Shown one piece after another: positions 12,001 to 23,479 of a stretch of DNA of 64,000 nt. This DNA comes from Cerrena zonata. Lineage: Eukaryota; Basidiomycota; Agaricomycetes; Polyporales; Cerrenaceae. The notes beneath the pieces were generated by a model. That model did no database searches and had not been told where the DNA came from. It was given only the letters and a program-made list of their open reading frames with translations. The position numbers were made by a program, and so were the translations under genes. Location: assembly GCA_038087015.1 (NCBI GenBank), contig JASBNA010000020.1:124001-188000 (forward strand), written 5' to 3'. Numbering within the stretch: the stretch's first letter is position 1; each line of letters starts with the position of its first letter.

Positions 12001-13963
12001 GGTTGGGACGTTGGCCTGATATTTAATAAATTTAGGCAAAATTTACTTTCAAGAAATGGTGCAAACATACTTCGATAGGTACAATAGTATTTCCCGGGCT
12101 GGAGGGTGTAGTAATGGTGTCTGTGTCTTGGAAGCTGGAAGCGGGCTGGGTTAAAGTAGCGTCAGGGGAAGTGGTGGCGGAGATATTGCCAGTGTTATCG
12201 TCCTGCTGGTTCAACGTGGGGTCGAAGAAGGGGGTGTCTGGTAGATCGCCATATAGGTCATCATTAGAAATGTGAGCAGCTTCAGAATCGATGTTCACCG
12301 CACCATCACAGGTCGAAGTCTGAGCTTCCAGAGTAGCTGTGGCTTCCCAGGAAGCCTCCTGTTTGGCAGGGGTTGCGGACTGATAGGGGAGTATGAGAGC
12401 AGCCTCACGCTGGACAGCATTAAGAGCCTGAGGAGGAGCCACCGTTTGTATAGTTTCAAGCAAGGGCTGAGTGAGGCAGACGGAGAATGTGCCGATAAAA
12501 GGCTGAGGGATTGTGGGGTCTGAAGCAACCTCCTGATTGATGTTGGCTTGATACGTATGGAGATTCGCTGCGAATCTATCCGGTGCTATATCATCGTCAT
12601 TGTCACTATCGTCTGACATATCATCCATGGCGGCATCTCCACTACCACCATGAGTCATAGCATCAGCAGCCTCCACCATGAATGCCTCGACTTCAGGTAT
12701 GCTCTTTGTTCCAGTAGCTACTCTCTCTGGTTTAGCAGGTATTTTCTGCATCTCAGCTGTGAGTTCGAGGCTGAACGCCTCGAGGTCATCGTCTAAGCGC
12801 TGCGGCTGATCCTTTACTGATATTCTTGAGTTCCTTTGCGTGGATTTGACTTGGGCGCGATGTGGATCTCGAAGAATTTGAACAATTGGTTTGGCAGTGG
12901 GTTTAGGTTCCATGGGAAAGCCACATGAACCAAACACGAATTTTGATTCTTCGGTTGTGCATGATGGGGACTGCAGCGGGCTTACAGGAAGAGATGGTGC
13001 GGCAGGTGAAACTGGGATGCTGGGTAGGGGGGGCATTGGGAGCATCGGGTAGGAGGTGACATTCCGCGACCCAGAAGAACCGACGATGGTAGGTGATGCC
13101 TTGACGACCGTAGAAACTTGGGAGTGGGGCTCACTGCTAGTAAGCGCTAAGACATCGGGCGAAGTGGCTGCTGAGGTGGCCAATATATGGGTAGACGTTG
13201 TCAAGTTTGTATCAATAGATGAGGTGGGAGGTTGAGCACTTAAGGACTCAGAGATGGGAGGGGATACCGCTGGTGAGGTCGTCAGTGATGGGACAGATTG
13301 TAGAGAATCATCTACGTAAGGGGCGCAAACGTCGACGGTGTCCAAGCTATTTGATGGCTCAACGGGGGCGGGAGTATGTGATTCTGCCTCGGGAGAGGCG
13401 TTAAGAGTAGGAGGGGTAGTCCTCCTGTGATGTTGGAAGCGGACAGTGCGTGTGGCGTCACCTTCCGGGACAGTGATTTCGGAAGAGAATGCCACGACTG
13501 TCGTATACCTCCTAGACTGGTGACGACGGGTCCCTATAAACGACAGGACGTGGCTACTGACGCTTCGTGGAAGACGGTCAAGGTCTTCGACATATCTAAG
13601 AGGGGTCTGTGAGATGTGGCGTTCAAAGGGCAAGATGAAGCAGATAAAGCACAAAGGGAAAGGAAAGGAAAGGAAACCGTACTTGGCAATAGACTTGATT
13701 TGGACGCGAAAGTTGAACGGTTGCTTGTTGTAGGGCGGACTGCGACTTGGTTTATTTTCCCTCGAAGGCACTGTGGCGCAAAGGAGGCGTAAATCCAAAT
13801 ACAACAACAAAAGAAATAATATCAGATAATACCTCGCAAACGGAGAGTTGACAACATTGAGGGGAAGTAGAAGAAGGGCAGACCAGAAAAGTAGGTCGCT
13901 AACAGGGGGAAAGTGGTGGTGAAGGGAAAGGTAGGTGAAAACGGGGAAACCCCGCCCACCCAT
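9081..13963 (-). CDS. Large Pro/Ser/Thr-rich protein (gene A), unknown
   Basis: Multi-exon minus-strand gene of unknown function. The first large exon block (about 13600 down to 12060) is rich in Pro, Ser and Thr, with acidic patches (DDMSDDSDNDDDIA). Smaller exons follow around 12030-11850, 11800-11450, 11390-11110 and 11050-10800, then 10752-9457, and a last exon 9398-9081. The 58-nt final intron (GTAAGT...CTTCAG) is clear. The 10752-9457 exon holds a basic segment (RKRRIRRRRPW, a likely nuclear-localisation-like or membrane-proximal patch) and a run of PAEPSAESP-type repeats. The last exon is acidic, then ends with a hydrophobic helix (ALRLILLNILYQVFILHFS) just before the stop, a possible tail anchor. 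The start is uncertain: the open frame reaches 13963, but the first part may be 5' UTR or contain an intron at about 13685-13605. Probably a rapidly evolving lineage-specific gene. Confidence 0.55.
9497..9630 (-). repeat. Imperfect tandem repeat coding for Ala-Glu-Pro-Ser units
   Basis: Inside gene A the plus strand shows repeated variants of GGTTCCGCTGAGG / GATTCCGCTGGAG, which encode recurring (A/V)EPS/ESPAE units on the minus strand. The copies are diverged, so this is an old, degenerating coding minisatellite. Confidence 0.7.
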
Positions 13964-15562
13964 TAATCAGGGCCTTCCCATTTAGGACGGCTTCTTAGGA
14001 ACCATCTACTGTATGGCGTTAAAATCTTGGAGTACTCGTAGGCGAGCGGTCTCGATATCTTTTCCCTTTCTCATTACTAATGTGAATGTACATAGCCTCG
14101 CAAAGCCTCTGCACAGGTCCTGAACCAGCCAGAGAGGTGGTTGTAAACCTTCAACGGTAAGAAACCTTTCGGGTATTCCCTCCAATCAGATGAGTGGCAC
14201 ATGACGGCAGACACAGAGTGGCTCCTTGGCTTTGTAGTTTCGACTTGATGTTCAGCCGGATCTAGAGTATGCCCTAGCGGAGAGAAAGTGGCCATGATCA
14301 CCGTGGGGAGTGAGAGAATTCCTAGATCATGTTCTAGCTGCTGTATGGGTGTATCTGGGTGCATGTGCTGAAAAACCTTTTGCCGCAGTGATCAGGCGTT
14401 CCATTGTCACGATAATGGTTGCCGGAGATCGTCGGGACGAAAGGGTGGGTCATTTGTTGTGGGGAAGAACAACACTCGCTGATATGCTTACCGGACAGAG
14501 AAATAGATACGTTTTTTTGCAGCATACAAGAGAGACTTTGTACGGAAATGACAGTAGTAAAGTACATGCAAACTGGACTGGAAAGCAAGAAAGTGAGATA
14601 AAATGAGAGGAGGGATTCGGAACGGAGGATCGACCTTACTGTGTTCTTCGGTCGATATCGATGATCATGGTGTGGTGGCCGAGCTTCTTTGGTCCAGAAG
14701 TAGTCCGTCCCGCGAACATGACCATTGTCCCTAGTACTGTACTTACGGCGTGGTTTCCGTAAGTACATGTTTGAGGAACACGTTTTTCTAGAGTGTGTGA
14801 CATTTTAATAAACCAGAACTTCTTGTGCAACGTGAGTATCCTGGGACAGCGTTTACGTAATCATAACGGGCCACCAGTGTGTTCCGAAAAAAATGCAAGA
14901 TTACCAAATTGTTTTACAATCTATGGCAGCACTCGTGCTAAGTAGAGGGGATAAGGATTTTCCAACTAACTAACAAGAAATAGACGAAGATTACAAATTG
15001 TCCACGTGTCACTAACCGCGCTCAAATTTACTCGCCTACCTATTCATGGCAACTTAAACCTGGACTTGAAGGAGATCTTGATACTAGCACAGTAAACAAG
15101 TAGACTCGATATACAGCAGCAGAGGAAGTAGATTTCAACATTTCCAATAAATGTGCCTTCATAAATGGTACCATCGGTCGAAGAGAAAGGTCAGTATTGT
15201 TCCGAGTCGGTTAATGTACGAGACCTCCTGCTAACTTTTACTTTGAGGCTATACACTCTATTCTAGGAGGAACACCAGTGTTTGACTGTCGAGGTAACCT
15301 ATCATTGGCACATAAGAAAACAACGGTGCTTATCGTTTCGCTCCTGCATAGATATTATGTCTTAAATCCATTCCTTGTACTTTCTTGCATGCGTCCGAAT
15401 CCCTTTTGTTAATCGCATAAGGCTTCCCAAGATCTCAAAGATCTCCACGCTCGATGTTACCGTCGCAACGTTCGGTTGACACAAAGAACAAAAGAAGACG
15501 CTCTGAAACTCCGACAGGTCTTTCCAAGGACGTCTGCTCGATAAGGAAATTCTCACTGAACA
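13964..15562. other. Divergent intergenic region between genes A and C
   Basis: About 1.6 kb between the divergently transcribed low-complexity genes. Minus-strand frames at 14830-14636 and 14768-14334 are present. The former contains YGNHAVSTVLGTMVMFAG, followed by TTSGPKKLGHHTM, a hydrophobic-then-polar pattern that might be a small membrane protein or a remnant, but I cannot tie it to a family or define further exons. The CT-rich tracts near 13645-13680 belong to the gene A leader or first intron. Confidence 0.4.
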
Positions 15563-18322
15563 ATGACCGAACATGCGGCGAATTCCTGTACAGGTACCCT
15601 TTCCTATTAGTCACTTACGCCACTCACTGGCATCTTACCTTTACCCCATCATCAGACCCACTGTACCGCTACCTCGCCACAGAGTTGAACATACCGTTCT
15701 CAACGTTTGAGACGCCTCTCGATAACAATGGTCAAGAACTCGGTCAGAACCGTGTCGCAAACATCCGTAAAGTGAGCGATTACTTCCTCGTTATCTGAAT
15801 CTTGACTAGAATACTTCATTCATACCTAGTACCCATTCACTCCCCATTTTGGATTATCCCAATACGTCCGCATCCAAAGAGGTCAGCCGAGAGAATCGTC
15901 ACTCTCGGTGCGTTGCTCAGGTTTAGGACAATCATAGCAGACAATTGCTCACCTTATTTCCTAACAGTCGTCCTACCGGACTGCTACCCGACAACTCTGA
16001 TAACTCTCAAAACTCTTCGGACTCCGGGGACTCCTTGTTTAATTTGGATTCCTTGTCGTCGACTCTGCCAGAAGTTGAAGATCCTCTATCCACCTTGAGC
16101 TTATTGAAGTCCGCTCTTCCTGAATTGGAGATCGCTCCATCTACCTCTATCGAAACATTGTCTGCTCGTACTGAAACGCTGTCTAACACTTCCCACGAAC
16201 CTTCCTCTACCCCTACATCCACCGACGCCATCGCCTCCCCATCTACCTCGACACTCAACGTAAGTACGCCACCAGCCACTGCTCCTAATGTAGAGTCCTC
16301 TTTCACTCCTGAGACCAAAATCGCTTCTCCTACTCCACGACACCATCGGCATCGGAACTTCCTGGATCCAAAGGGTACGTTACTTGTACACGTATGTGAG
16401 ATTAACAATCTCAATGCCATCTTTAGATTCTTCACGACCATCAGAGGATCGGAGGGCTCGTCGGAGTGAGCGTGTGAGCGCTCGAGGAGGATTACCACGG
16501 AAAGATACTTCTAATACTTTGCCCTCTCAACACGGACAAAAGGCACGCTTCAAGGGATCAAGGCCAGAAAAGGCTGGTTCTAACGAGGAGGACAAGGAAG
16601 ATCGACAGGTGGGAAAAGAGAGGTCAGAGAACCGTAATCCATTCACCTCCCCGCGACGCGGATCTCATAAGGGTCGAAGACCTGCACCCGATCCTTTCGA
16701 TGACAGTGTGGTCCACTATGTCTCAATCCCTTCTCCCCCTGATCTTCCTATCATTGAACTCCCAGCTGAAAACCTCCAGCAAAGCTTTCCTCCACCGCGC
16801 CCTTCTACGCCATTTCCTCGGCCACCTACGCCACATCCTCAGATATGTATACGATCACCCCCTGTGGATGAGTACCCTCTACCACCATCTTTGCTTTTCG
16901 AGGCAGACTCTTTCTCCCATCCTTCGACATCTCTACCCGATCATACTTCACTGACACCAACATTGCTCGCACCATCCATCCCGTCACCCACCCTCACACC
17001 TCTAGAAATAAATGCGCAGTACGAGCCCCTGTCTTCTACAGTCTATGATGTCGCCGTGGACGCAGTAATTGGTTCCCAAGAACTAGATATTCTACCGTTA
17101 ACTGTCATGCCTGGTGCACCCCCTCTCGCTCCATCCGCTAATTGGAACTCTTTTTCATTCCATATCGCGCCCCTGCTACTAGTACCTTCTAGAGGAAAGA
17201 CATTACCGAAAACCTGTCTACTCGCGAATCAGCGTGCCGATTTGGCACGTGTTACACGACATCGTCGCCGTCTACTTCTTTGTGGGGGGCCAGGGAAATA
17301 CCTCAAGAACTGCGCTGAGGGTAGGGTCAAAAGAATCAAGTGCCACACACGACGATTTCCCTCAGCTGTGTGTCGTGATGTAACTCTACCGCGGCTGGCA
17401 TGTCTTATCTGGCTTCAAAATTGCACTGTATATGCTCGTGCCCTTCGATGGATGAGACGGAGACGATACATCACCACTTCTATCCCAGAGCGGAGGATAC
17501 GCCTGATGTCATCTTCCTATTCCATCCCGGACCCGTCTCTCGACCTCTACCCCGCACAGTCACAAATGGACTTGGACGTGCCTATGGGTATGGAGTCGAC
17601 TGAGGATGTCATTATGGACATGAGTCTACATTCGGAGATGGTTGTCGAAGATATTGAGATGACACTGGATCCACAAAGTATGCATGAGTGGCCGATCAAG
17701 ACGGAAAACTTCAAGAGTACTTGGCAAACTACTACATCGTGGCATATGTCGGCTCCCGAACCTTCTTCTTGGGTAGCTCCGGTGGAGCAAGCTTTCACCA
17801 TGCAGGCGACTACAAAAGGCCTCGAACCCCCACCTTATCTGGTAAGTGATCGTATTGTCACGGCGTTTAGAACATAAAGCTGATGAACCATCTTAATAGA
17901 CTGCTGAGAAAATGGTGTGGCCCGAGTCTCCTCCTCCTGCAAAACAGCCGACTAGTACGCAAGACCCGGATGCTGAAGAGGAACTGGAGTCCTATGAAAG
18001 TTTCTGCGCGTCCGGTATCCTACCGCCCGTGGTAAGCGTGCAGCTTGTCGAGAGTCGCGCTACGTCTGAATCACCCGCGACGGGAATCGAGACCCAGACG
18101 TCATCGACGTATGTTGAGACACCCACTCAACCTAATTCGCCTGCGAACACATCTGTCAAGCTCCCCGAGTCACCCAGTTTCGTGTCTGAAGCTGTTGTCG
18201 ATGATTTCTTGGCCTCGTTGGCACTCGGACCTTCAGACAGCTCGAAGACCACAAACGAGAAGAAGGCAGCGTCGAATCTGCTCGATCAGCAGATTAAGTT
18301 GCCAACCCTTCCCTCTCTCTAA
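15563..18322 (+). CDS. Pro/Ser-rich protein (gene C), unknown
   Basis: Unknown, largely disordered protein in several exons: about 15655-15772, 15812-15912, 15969-16373, 16428-17840 and 17900-18322, joined by introns of about 55-60 nt with standard borders (for example GTACGT...TTTAG at 16374-16427 and GTAAGT...AATAG at 17841-17899). The start near 15563 (MTEHAANSCT) is a guess. The long exon begins with a strongly basic stretch (RRARRSERVSARGGL), then Pro-rich sequence (FPPPRPSTPFPRPPTP), a basic cysteine-containing part (CGGPGKYLKNC, RALRWMRRRRY), and Met/Asp-rich acidic sequence (DVIMDMSLHSEMVVEDIEM). The last exon ends QQIKLPTLPSL. No enzyme motif is visible. The layout of basic, acidic and Pro-rich blocks is compatible with a nuclear regulatory or scaffold protein, but that is only inference. 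Confidence 0.5.
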
Positions 18323-18464
18323 GACATATCACCCTTATCCTTATTATTCTCTTGCTTTCTATCTCGTTCATCCCTTACTCCACCGCAACCGACACCACTC
18401 CTATTTACTTTAATCACCTCGACCACAAATGCATATACGGTGACTGTGCCTAACCATCCACGAC

Positions 18465-19340
18465 TCCTTGGACCATCGTTCCACCAGTTCTGTCTGGTGA
18501 AATGACCTCGGAACGAGGCTTAATGATCTCTTCTCTTAGAACAGTCTGTCAAACCCGGACACCAGTTCAACCCTCCAACCCTCCAACAATTCTACGCCAC
18601 AATATGATGTTCCTACGATGCCTGTTAATCCAGTGCTACCGGTAAGCTGTATTTCTTGACCAGCTCGTTCATTTCATTCTGACGAGATACAACAGGCGGC
18701 CATGGATATGAGACAGTCAAACAATCCGCGTTACTTCTTGAGAGTGATGACGGGATGGATATCAGTATCAACCTATACCTCGAACCCAGCATTTACCTCT
18801 ATGACGAGGACGCCAGTGACAGTTCCTACGAGGCAAGTGAATGATTGCTTGTGTGCGATCTATGTTATATCTACTGACATGATATGACAGACGGAGACTA
18901 CCACTGACGAAGACGAAGACGAAGAATTATCGTCCGTTCTCACCACAGGCCGAATACTGTATATTCGATGGTAAGCCGAACCATTCTGGACAAACGACCG
19001 AGTCTTGCCTTACTCTTGCCCTACAGTAATGTCATATGCATATAATGCATTTGTGACAACCACAAATCTCGCCTACGTACTGATATCCCTCAGCATAAAT
19101 AAAGTAGCAAACCATCATGGTCTTTGACCCTTACTGCCGTTCCCCCACCACACTGTTTCACATCACTGTATCTATGCTTATACTTTTCCACCATCTTTGT
19201 TTTTGATACTTCATGCCTTTCTATGCTTGTATTTCACTTTTGTACGGACACCTGTATCTCGGCCGCTTTCTCACATATACTGTATTTTTAGGTCTCTCGA
19301 TCGTTTCTTGTATATATAGTAAGACTCTCTGCAAAATAAA
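18465..19340 (+). pseudogene. Inverted, internally deleted copy of gene B
   Basis: This stretch matches, in the opposite orientation, three separated parts of gene B and its 3' flank. Positions 18465-18770 correspond to gene B around 39110-38880 (including the shared PQYDVP.MPVNPVLP exon end, its intron and the AAMDMRQ exon start). Positions 18770-19000 correspond to gene B around 37370-37160 (DEDASDSSYE, then TETTTDEDEDEEL). Positions 19020-19340 match the gene B downstream flank at about 37130-36790. The central exon of about 1.5 kb is missing. The donor that is GTAAGT in gene B is GCAAGT here, and the stop codon context has lost bases, so the tail no longer ends at the same place. It is best read as a decayed duplicate that cannot make the gene B product. 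Confidence 0.75.
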
Positions 19341-19361
19341 ACCCTTAACTAAATTCAACTC

Positions 19362-20983
19362 CTATAATTTAGGACGTCCCTTTTGCACACCGAATGCACC
19401 ATCCCGTTCCAACTTCGCCCTTTCTCCGTGAGTGATGCCCAACTCATTCAGGATGGCATCTTTGTGCTCTCCGGGATGAAGGACGTCAGTATCATTCGAT
19501 GAAAGCGGTACATGTTTACTTCGAGATAGATTCGGATGAACAAACGGGGCAGCACTAGAAGATGCAAGGCGTGTAGCTTCTCGAGGACTAAGGACAGGAA
19601 ATGTGCATGCATCAGACCCTAATCGACATTGATTATCAAATCGACTACAGTTGGGATTTCTGGAAACGCACGTACCTGCAAAGACACGCTCCCAATGTTC
19701 CCGGCTATAGCAGGCGAACCCGTCAATGAAGAATTCACGAGTCTGGGGCCACCTGTCACGATTCATTTGTTCATGTGACGCAGAGACATCCTGAGTCCTA
19801 CCATGCAGGAATTCGGCAGGCAGGGCAGCAAGAAATCGGTCGAGGAAAATCTTGTAGAACTTGGGCTCGATGCAAGCCACGCTCATCCACCTTCCATCAG
19901 CACAATCATAAAGGTTGTAAAAAGGAGCACCCCCGTCGAGTGTATTATGCATCCTTGAAGCTGATGTCGCGTCACTGTCAGCAAAAGGTGGATTTGACAT
20001 GGAGGCATGGGCGAAGGATGCCAGAAGCGGATTTGTTGATAAATATCGGGCTCCAGAGACCTGTTCAGTAATATCACAATAAAATACAATACACAATAGA
20101 ACGTTCTGCATACCATATCATTCTCTACAACTTGGCCGAGCCCTCCGTTTCTGTTTCGTTCGTATAGAGCGATGAGAATTCCGAAAGCGCACATCATTCC
20201 ACCACCAGCAAAGTCTGCGAGGATATTCAGAGGGAAGCTAGGATGCGAGGATGTACCAGGTAAGAGCTATAATTCAGATCAGACTACTAGAGTTTAAAAG
20301 ACTTAGATGACATGCCACGTACGGAGAGTACTCCGCCCAAAGCAAGGTAATTTAAGTCATGGCCTACAGTGATGATTGAGCTATGAGCACGAGCACATGG
20401 TCAGTATCATGACAGTATGCATACCTGCCAAGTGTGCGTGCGGTCCTATTGATGTTCTCAACGCTTATTTCGACTAAAACCAATCAAGTAGAAACTCACC
20501 AGAGCGCGAAAACCTAAGAGGAAGAGAGTGTTTAGCTATATCCGTACCCTGATACCAACCTCACAACGTACCCTACAAGCCGGGCATATATTAATCTCTT
20601 GTTGGTGCCATCGTCACCCAAGAACACATCAGGCCCTAAACCAAGCTTCTCGAGGACGTCCGGTCGGAACGGGTCAATGAGAACATCTGCGGACTCAATT
20701 AGTCTCTTTGCCAGTGCAAGACCACTCGGGACCTAAGAAGTATCATTGTACACAGAAGGATCGTGTCATTCTGTCCGATAAATACCTTGAGATTGATGGC
20801 AATGGACCGTTTGTGTCTCGTTAGAATATCTCCTGTAAAGGTGTTACCATGCTCCGAAGGAGGACGATCAAGTCTGATCACTTCAGCACCCCAATCCGCC
20901 AGAATCATCCCAGCGAAAGGACCTGGTGCGAGGCCGGCGAACTCAATAACCTTAAGACCACCAAGAGGTGTTTCAGAGGACAT
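19362..20983 (-). CDS. CaiB/BaiF-type CoA transferase, alpha-methylacyl-CoA racemase-like
   Basis: Class III CoA-transferase family member. The closest pattern is alpha-methylacyl-CoA racemase, which inverts the 2-methyl centre of branched acyl-CoAs before beta-oxidation. Start [20 protein letters not shown] at 20983. The first exon holds the family N-terminus [21 protein letters not shown]; the next (about 20730-20580) reads [22 protein letters not shown]. Later come [30 protein letters not shown] and the exon end VVENDM, which places an Asp where the family's catalytic Asp sits. About seven introns interrupt the gene. The C-terminus is GVQKGRPKL; the final PKL resembles a weak peroxisomal PTS1 signal, in keeping with the peroxisomal site of this pathway. 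The family is firm; the exact acyl-CoA substrate is not known. Confidence 0.85.
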
Positions 20984-21821
20984 ATTGGGGTAAAGGATAG
21001 GTCCCTCCGCTTCAGTGGGGTTTTACGTTCACGGGGGGAAGGGTATTGGGCAGGCTTCAACCGTTGTGGGTGTTTCAATATGCAGGCATTAAGTACGCCG
21101 CAAGAAACATAACGATAGACAACCGTGTCATCCGCACCTATAGGAGTCCGAGTCAGCCACCCAGACTAAGACAACCTGGTGACATTAACAAATCGGTCAC
21201 AAGGTGCTTCCTGGAAAAGAAATCACCTGAATGCTGCTATCAAACAAGGCCAAATCAAGCTTGAGCCTAGGCCGCGCCTTCCTGTTGAAAGCGTCTCAGT
21301 CCCCTCTCATCACACTTGGTGGCAGTCCGATGCTTACCTTGATTGGTGTCGAGATCTCCACTGTAAATCATCAGACTTTCTCGTTCTTCTAACTTTATCT
21401 GGTTCAGGTTCGGCAATGATTGTACATGTAATCAAAACATAGAAGTCAACGTAAGCAATGCAAGGCCCTGAATGATCAACTTCAACTCTCACGTAGCCCT
21501 TCAAAGACATAGTTCAGCTTGTAGGACATAGAAATGAAGAACTAGTTCTGTTCCTCAACGAGTCTAACTAATTATAACAAGTATATCGTTGAAAGCACGT
21601 AATCCATTTACTGCCAAATTAAGCACCACATCGTCTTCCTCTGATGGCGGAGATCGTCGTTACCACCTGAAACTGTTCTATATCAGAGATACGACTCCAG
21701 ATCCGATGACGAAGCAAATGCTAAGTTACCTATATATAGCACGGCTGTAGTGGTAGTCGAAGGTGGGTGCTTGTGCACTCTTCCCCCCCTGTTCTATTTC
21801 GTCTCATCTTTTTGCAGCTCA
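20984..21821. other. Divergent intergenic region
   Basis: About 840 bases between the racemase-like gene (minus) and the second DUF6533 gene (plus). It should hold both promoters. CTATATATAG-like sequence near 21730 lies about 90 bases before the DUF6533 start and may be a TATA element. No gene seen. Confidence 0.5.
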
Positions 21822-23479
21822 ATGTCGCAGGCCGACATTGAAACTAGAATCGCGGCGTTTCTTGCGCTAGTCGCTACGAAGGTTTCTGAGGGGTGGGTAT
21901 TTCTCTCAATGGATACAACTGGAAGCTGGTTTAACCTTCACCCCAGGTCCCTATTGAATCAATTCGTCGTGGCGGCTTCTGCTCTAATTTATTACGACTA
22001 CATACTAACTCTGCCCACCGAAATCCGTTGTATTTGGCAACGCAAATTCTCAGCCGCTACTCTTATTTATTTCACCAATCGCTATGGGATGCTACTCTAT
22101 CAAACACTCATGCTAGTCCACACGATCTCATTTGTGTCATTTACGGAAGCTGAAGCAGACATGGTACGCCCCTGTTCCTTTGTTTCGACCTTGTATTAAA
22201 CATCTACTCTTATGTTTAGGTGTATGTATATTTTACGCAGTAGAGGTTTTATCTCTGAATTCAGTCTAGGTGCAATGGTGCCCTTCGTATGTGCCAGTCC
22301 TTAAGTATCATGTTGGGATTAGCAACCTCGGGTGAGAGATAAATACCCTTACCCGATAACGATGTTTTACTAGCCGCCCTCTTCAGCATTTCTTGGGTTA
22401 CGGCTCTATGCGATCTGGAACAATGATCTCAGAGTGCTTGCTTTCATAATGTGCATCGGCATCGTTGGTCCAATAATAAACATCGTATGTGTGCTCTGAT
22501 TACTTCAACATTTTTGTGCTTATGTCACATCAGTATCTTTACAGTCTCCAGGGAATCATAGCGCTACCCTCACCCCTTGTTGGCTGTGGTGAACAGCAGG
22601 CAGTGTTCGAGCCTCAGATCGTATTGTAAGCGACCGTCCTAGTCTTTAGCCTATCATCAACTCACTTCCTTCGACAGTCGTAAGTTCATAACATGATACT
22701 TCGAGTTTCTCCTTACCTGTAATGTGACATAGTCACCAAATTCGTCCCTATCTACACCACCATCTTCGCAGCAGTTGCATTAATTCTCACATGGATCAAG
22801 ACTGCAAGTATAATAAGAGCATTCTCCACTGCGCAAACAAGGCCACGGACCAACGTTGTTCATCTACTAATTCGGGATGGTATGTTGTTTGCCTCTGTAC
22901 GCCTTTATCAATGATAACAATGTACTCTCAAAGGGACGATCTATTTCATGTGAGCCAGTGTGCCATGTTTTGGAGTTCATGATCCTCATGGTCATAATGC
23001 ACTCAACTCAGATCGCTTCTCGTCCTCACGATAGCTCGCTTTGTAAACCAGAATGTGAGTATATATATCATTCATTCAACATATCTGTCGTTAACCATTA
23101 AATTGTTTAGATGTTTACAGATCTGCCTACTGTCGTTGATGGGTAAGTTACATCTATGGATGTCGCGTTTGACTAACGTGCACCGTATTATAGGATCCAG
23201 TCCATTCTCATCTCGCGTTTCTTGCTCAATTTGCGCAACGTCCATACGAGGTGCACAGCAGATAACTCCATCTGTACGTATACCAGCGCCATTGTAGGCA
23301 ATCTCGGTGCTCCGTTGTACGCTCCGACGTACACCTACGATTCTGATGAAGAGGAAGTCATGCTTGTCAGCTCAGATCCCCTGCTTGCTGGCCTTGAAGA
23401 CGATGTGGAAGAGGACTATTTTGACCCTGACGACATGTGGGTGTTTGATTGCAATGCGGCTGGCCCTCGTGACTGGTGA
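21822..23479 (+). CDS. DUF6533 multi-pass membrane protein (copy 2)
   Basis: Second DUF6533 protein. The start MSQADIETRIAAFLAL is at 21822. Most of the signature is in the first exon: IYYDYILTLPTEIRCIWQRK, then FSAATLIYFTNRYGMLLYQ, the canonical DUF6533 helices with the NRY box. Short exons around 22375-22485 (LGYGSMRSGT / RLYAIWNNDLRVL) hold the conserved 'RLYAIW' helix start. The tail exon (about 23190-23479) reads AIVGNLGAPLYAPTYTYDSD and continues acidic, ending CNAAGPRDW. The IVGNLGA element is shared with the copy at 2.2-3.8 kb, but overall sequence is well diverged, so the duplication is old. Function is unknown; the family is widespread in Agaricomycetes as multi-pass membrane proteins. 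Inner exon borders are approximate. Confidence 0.75.
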
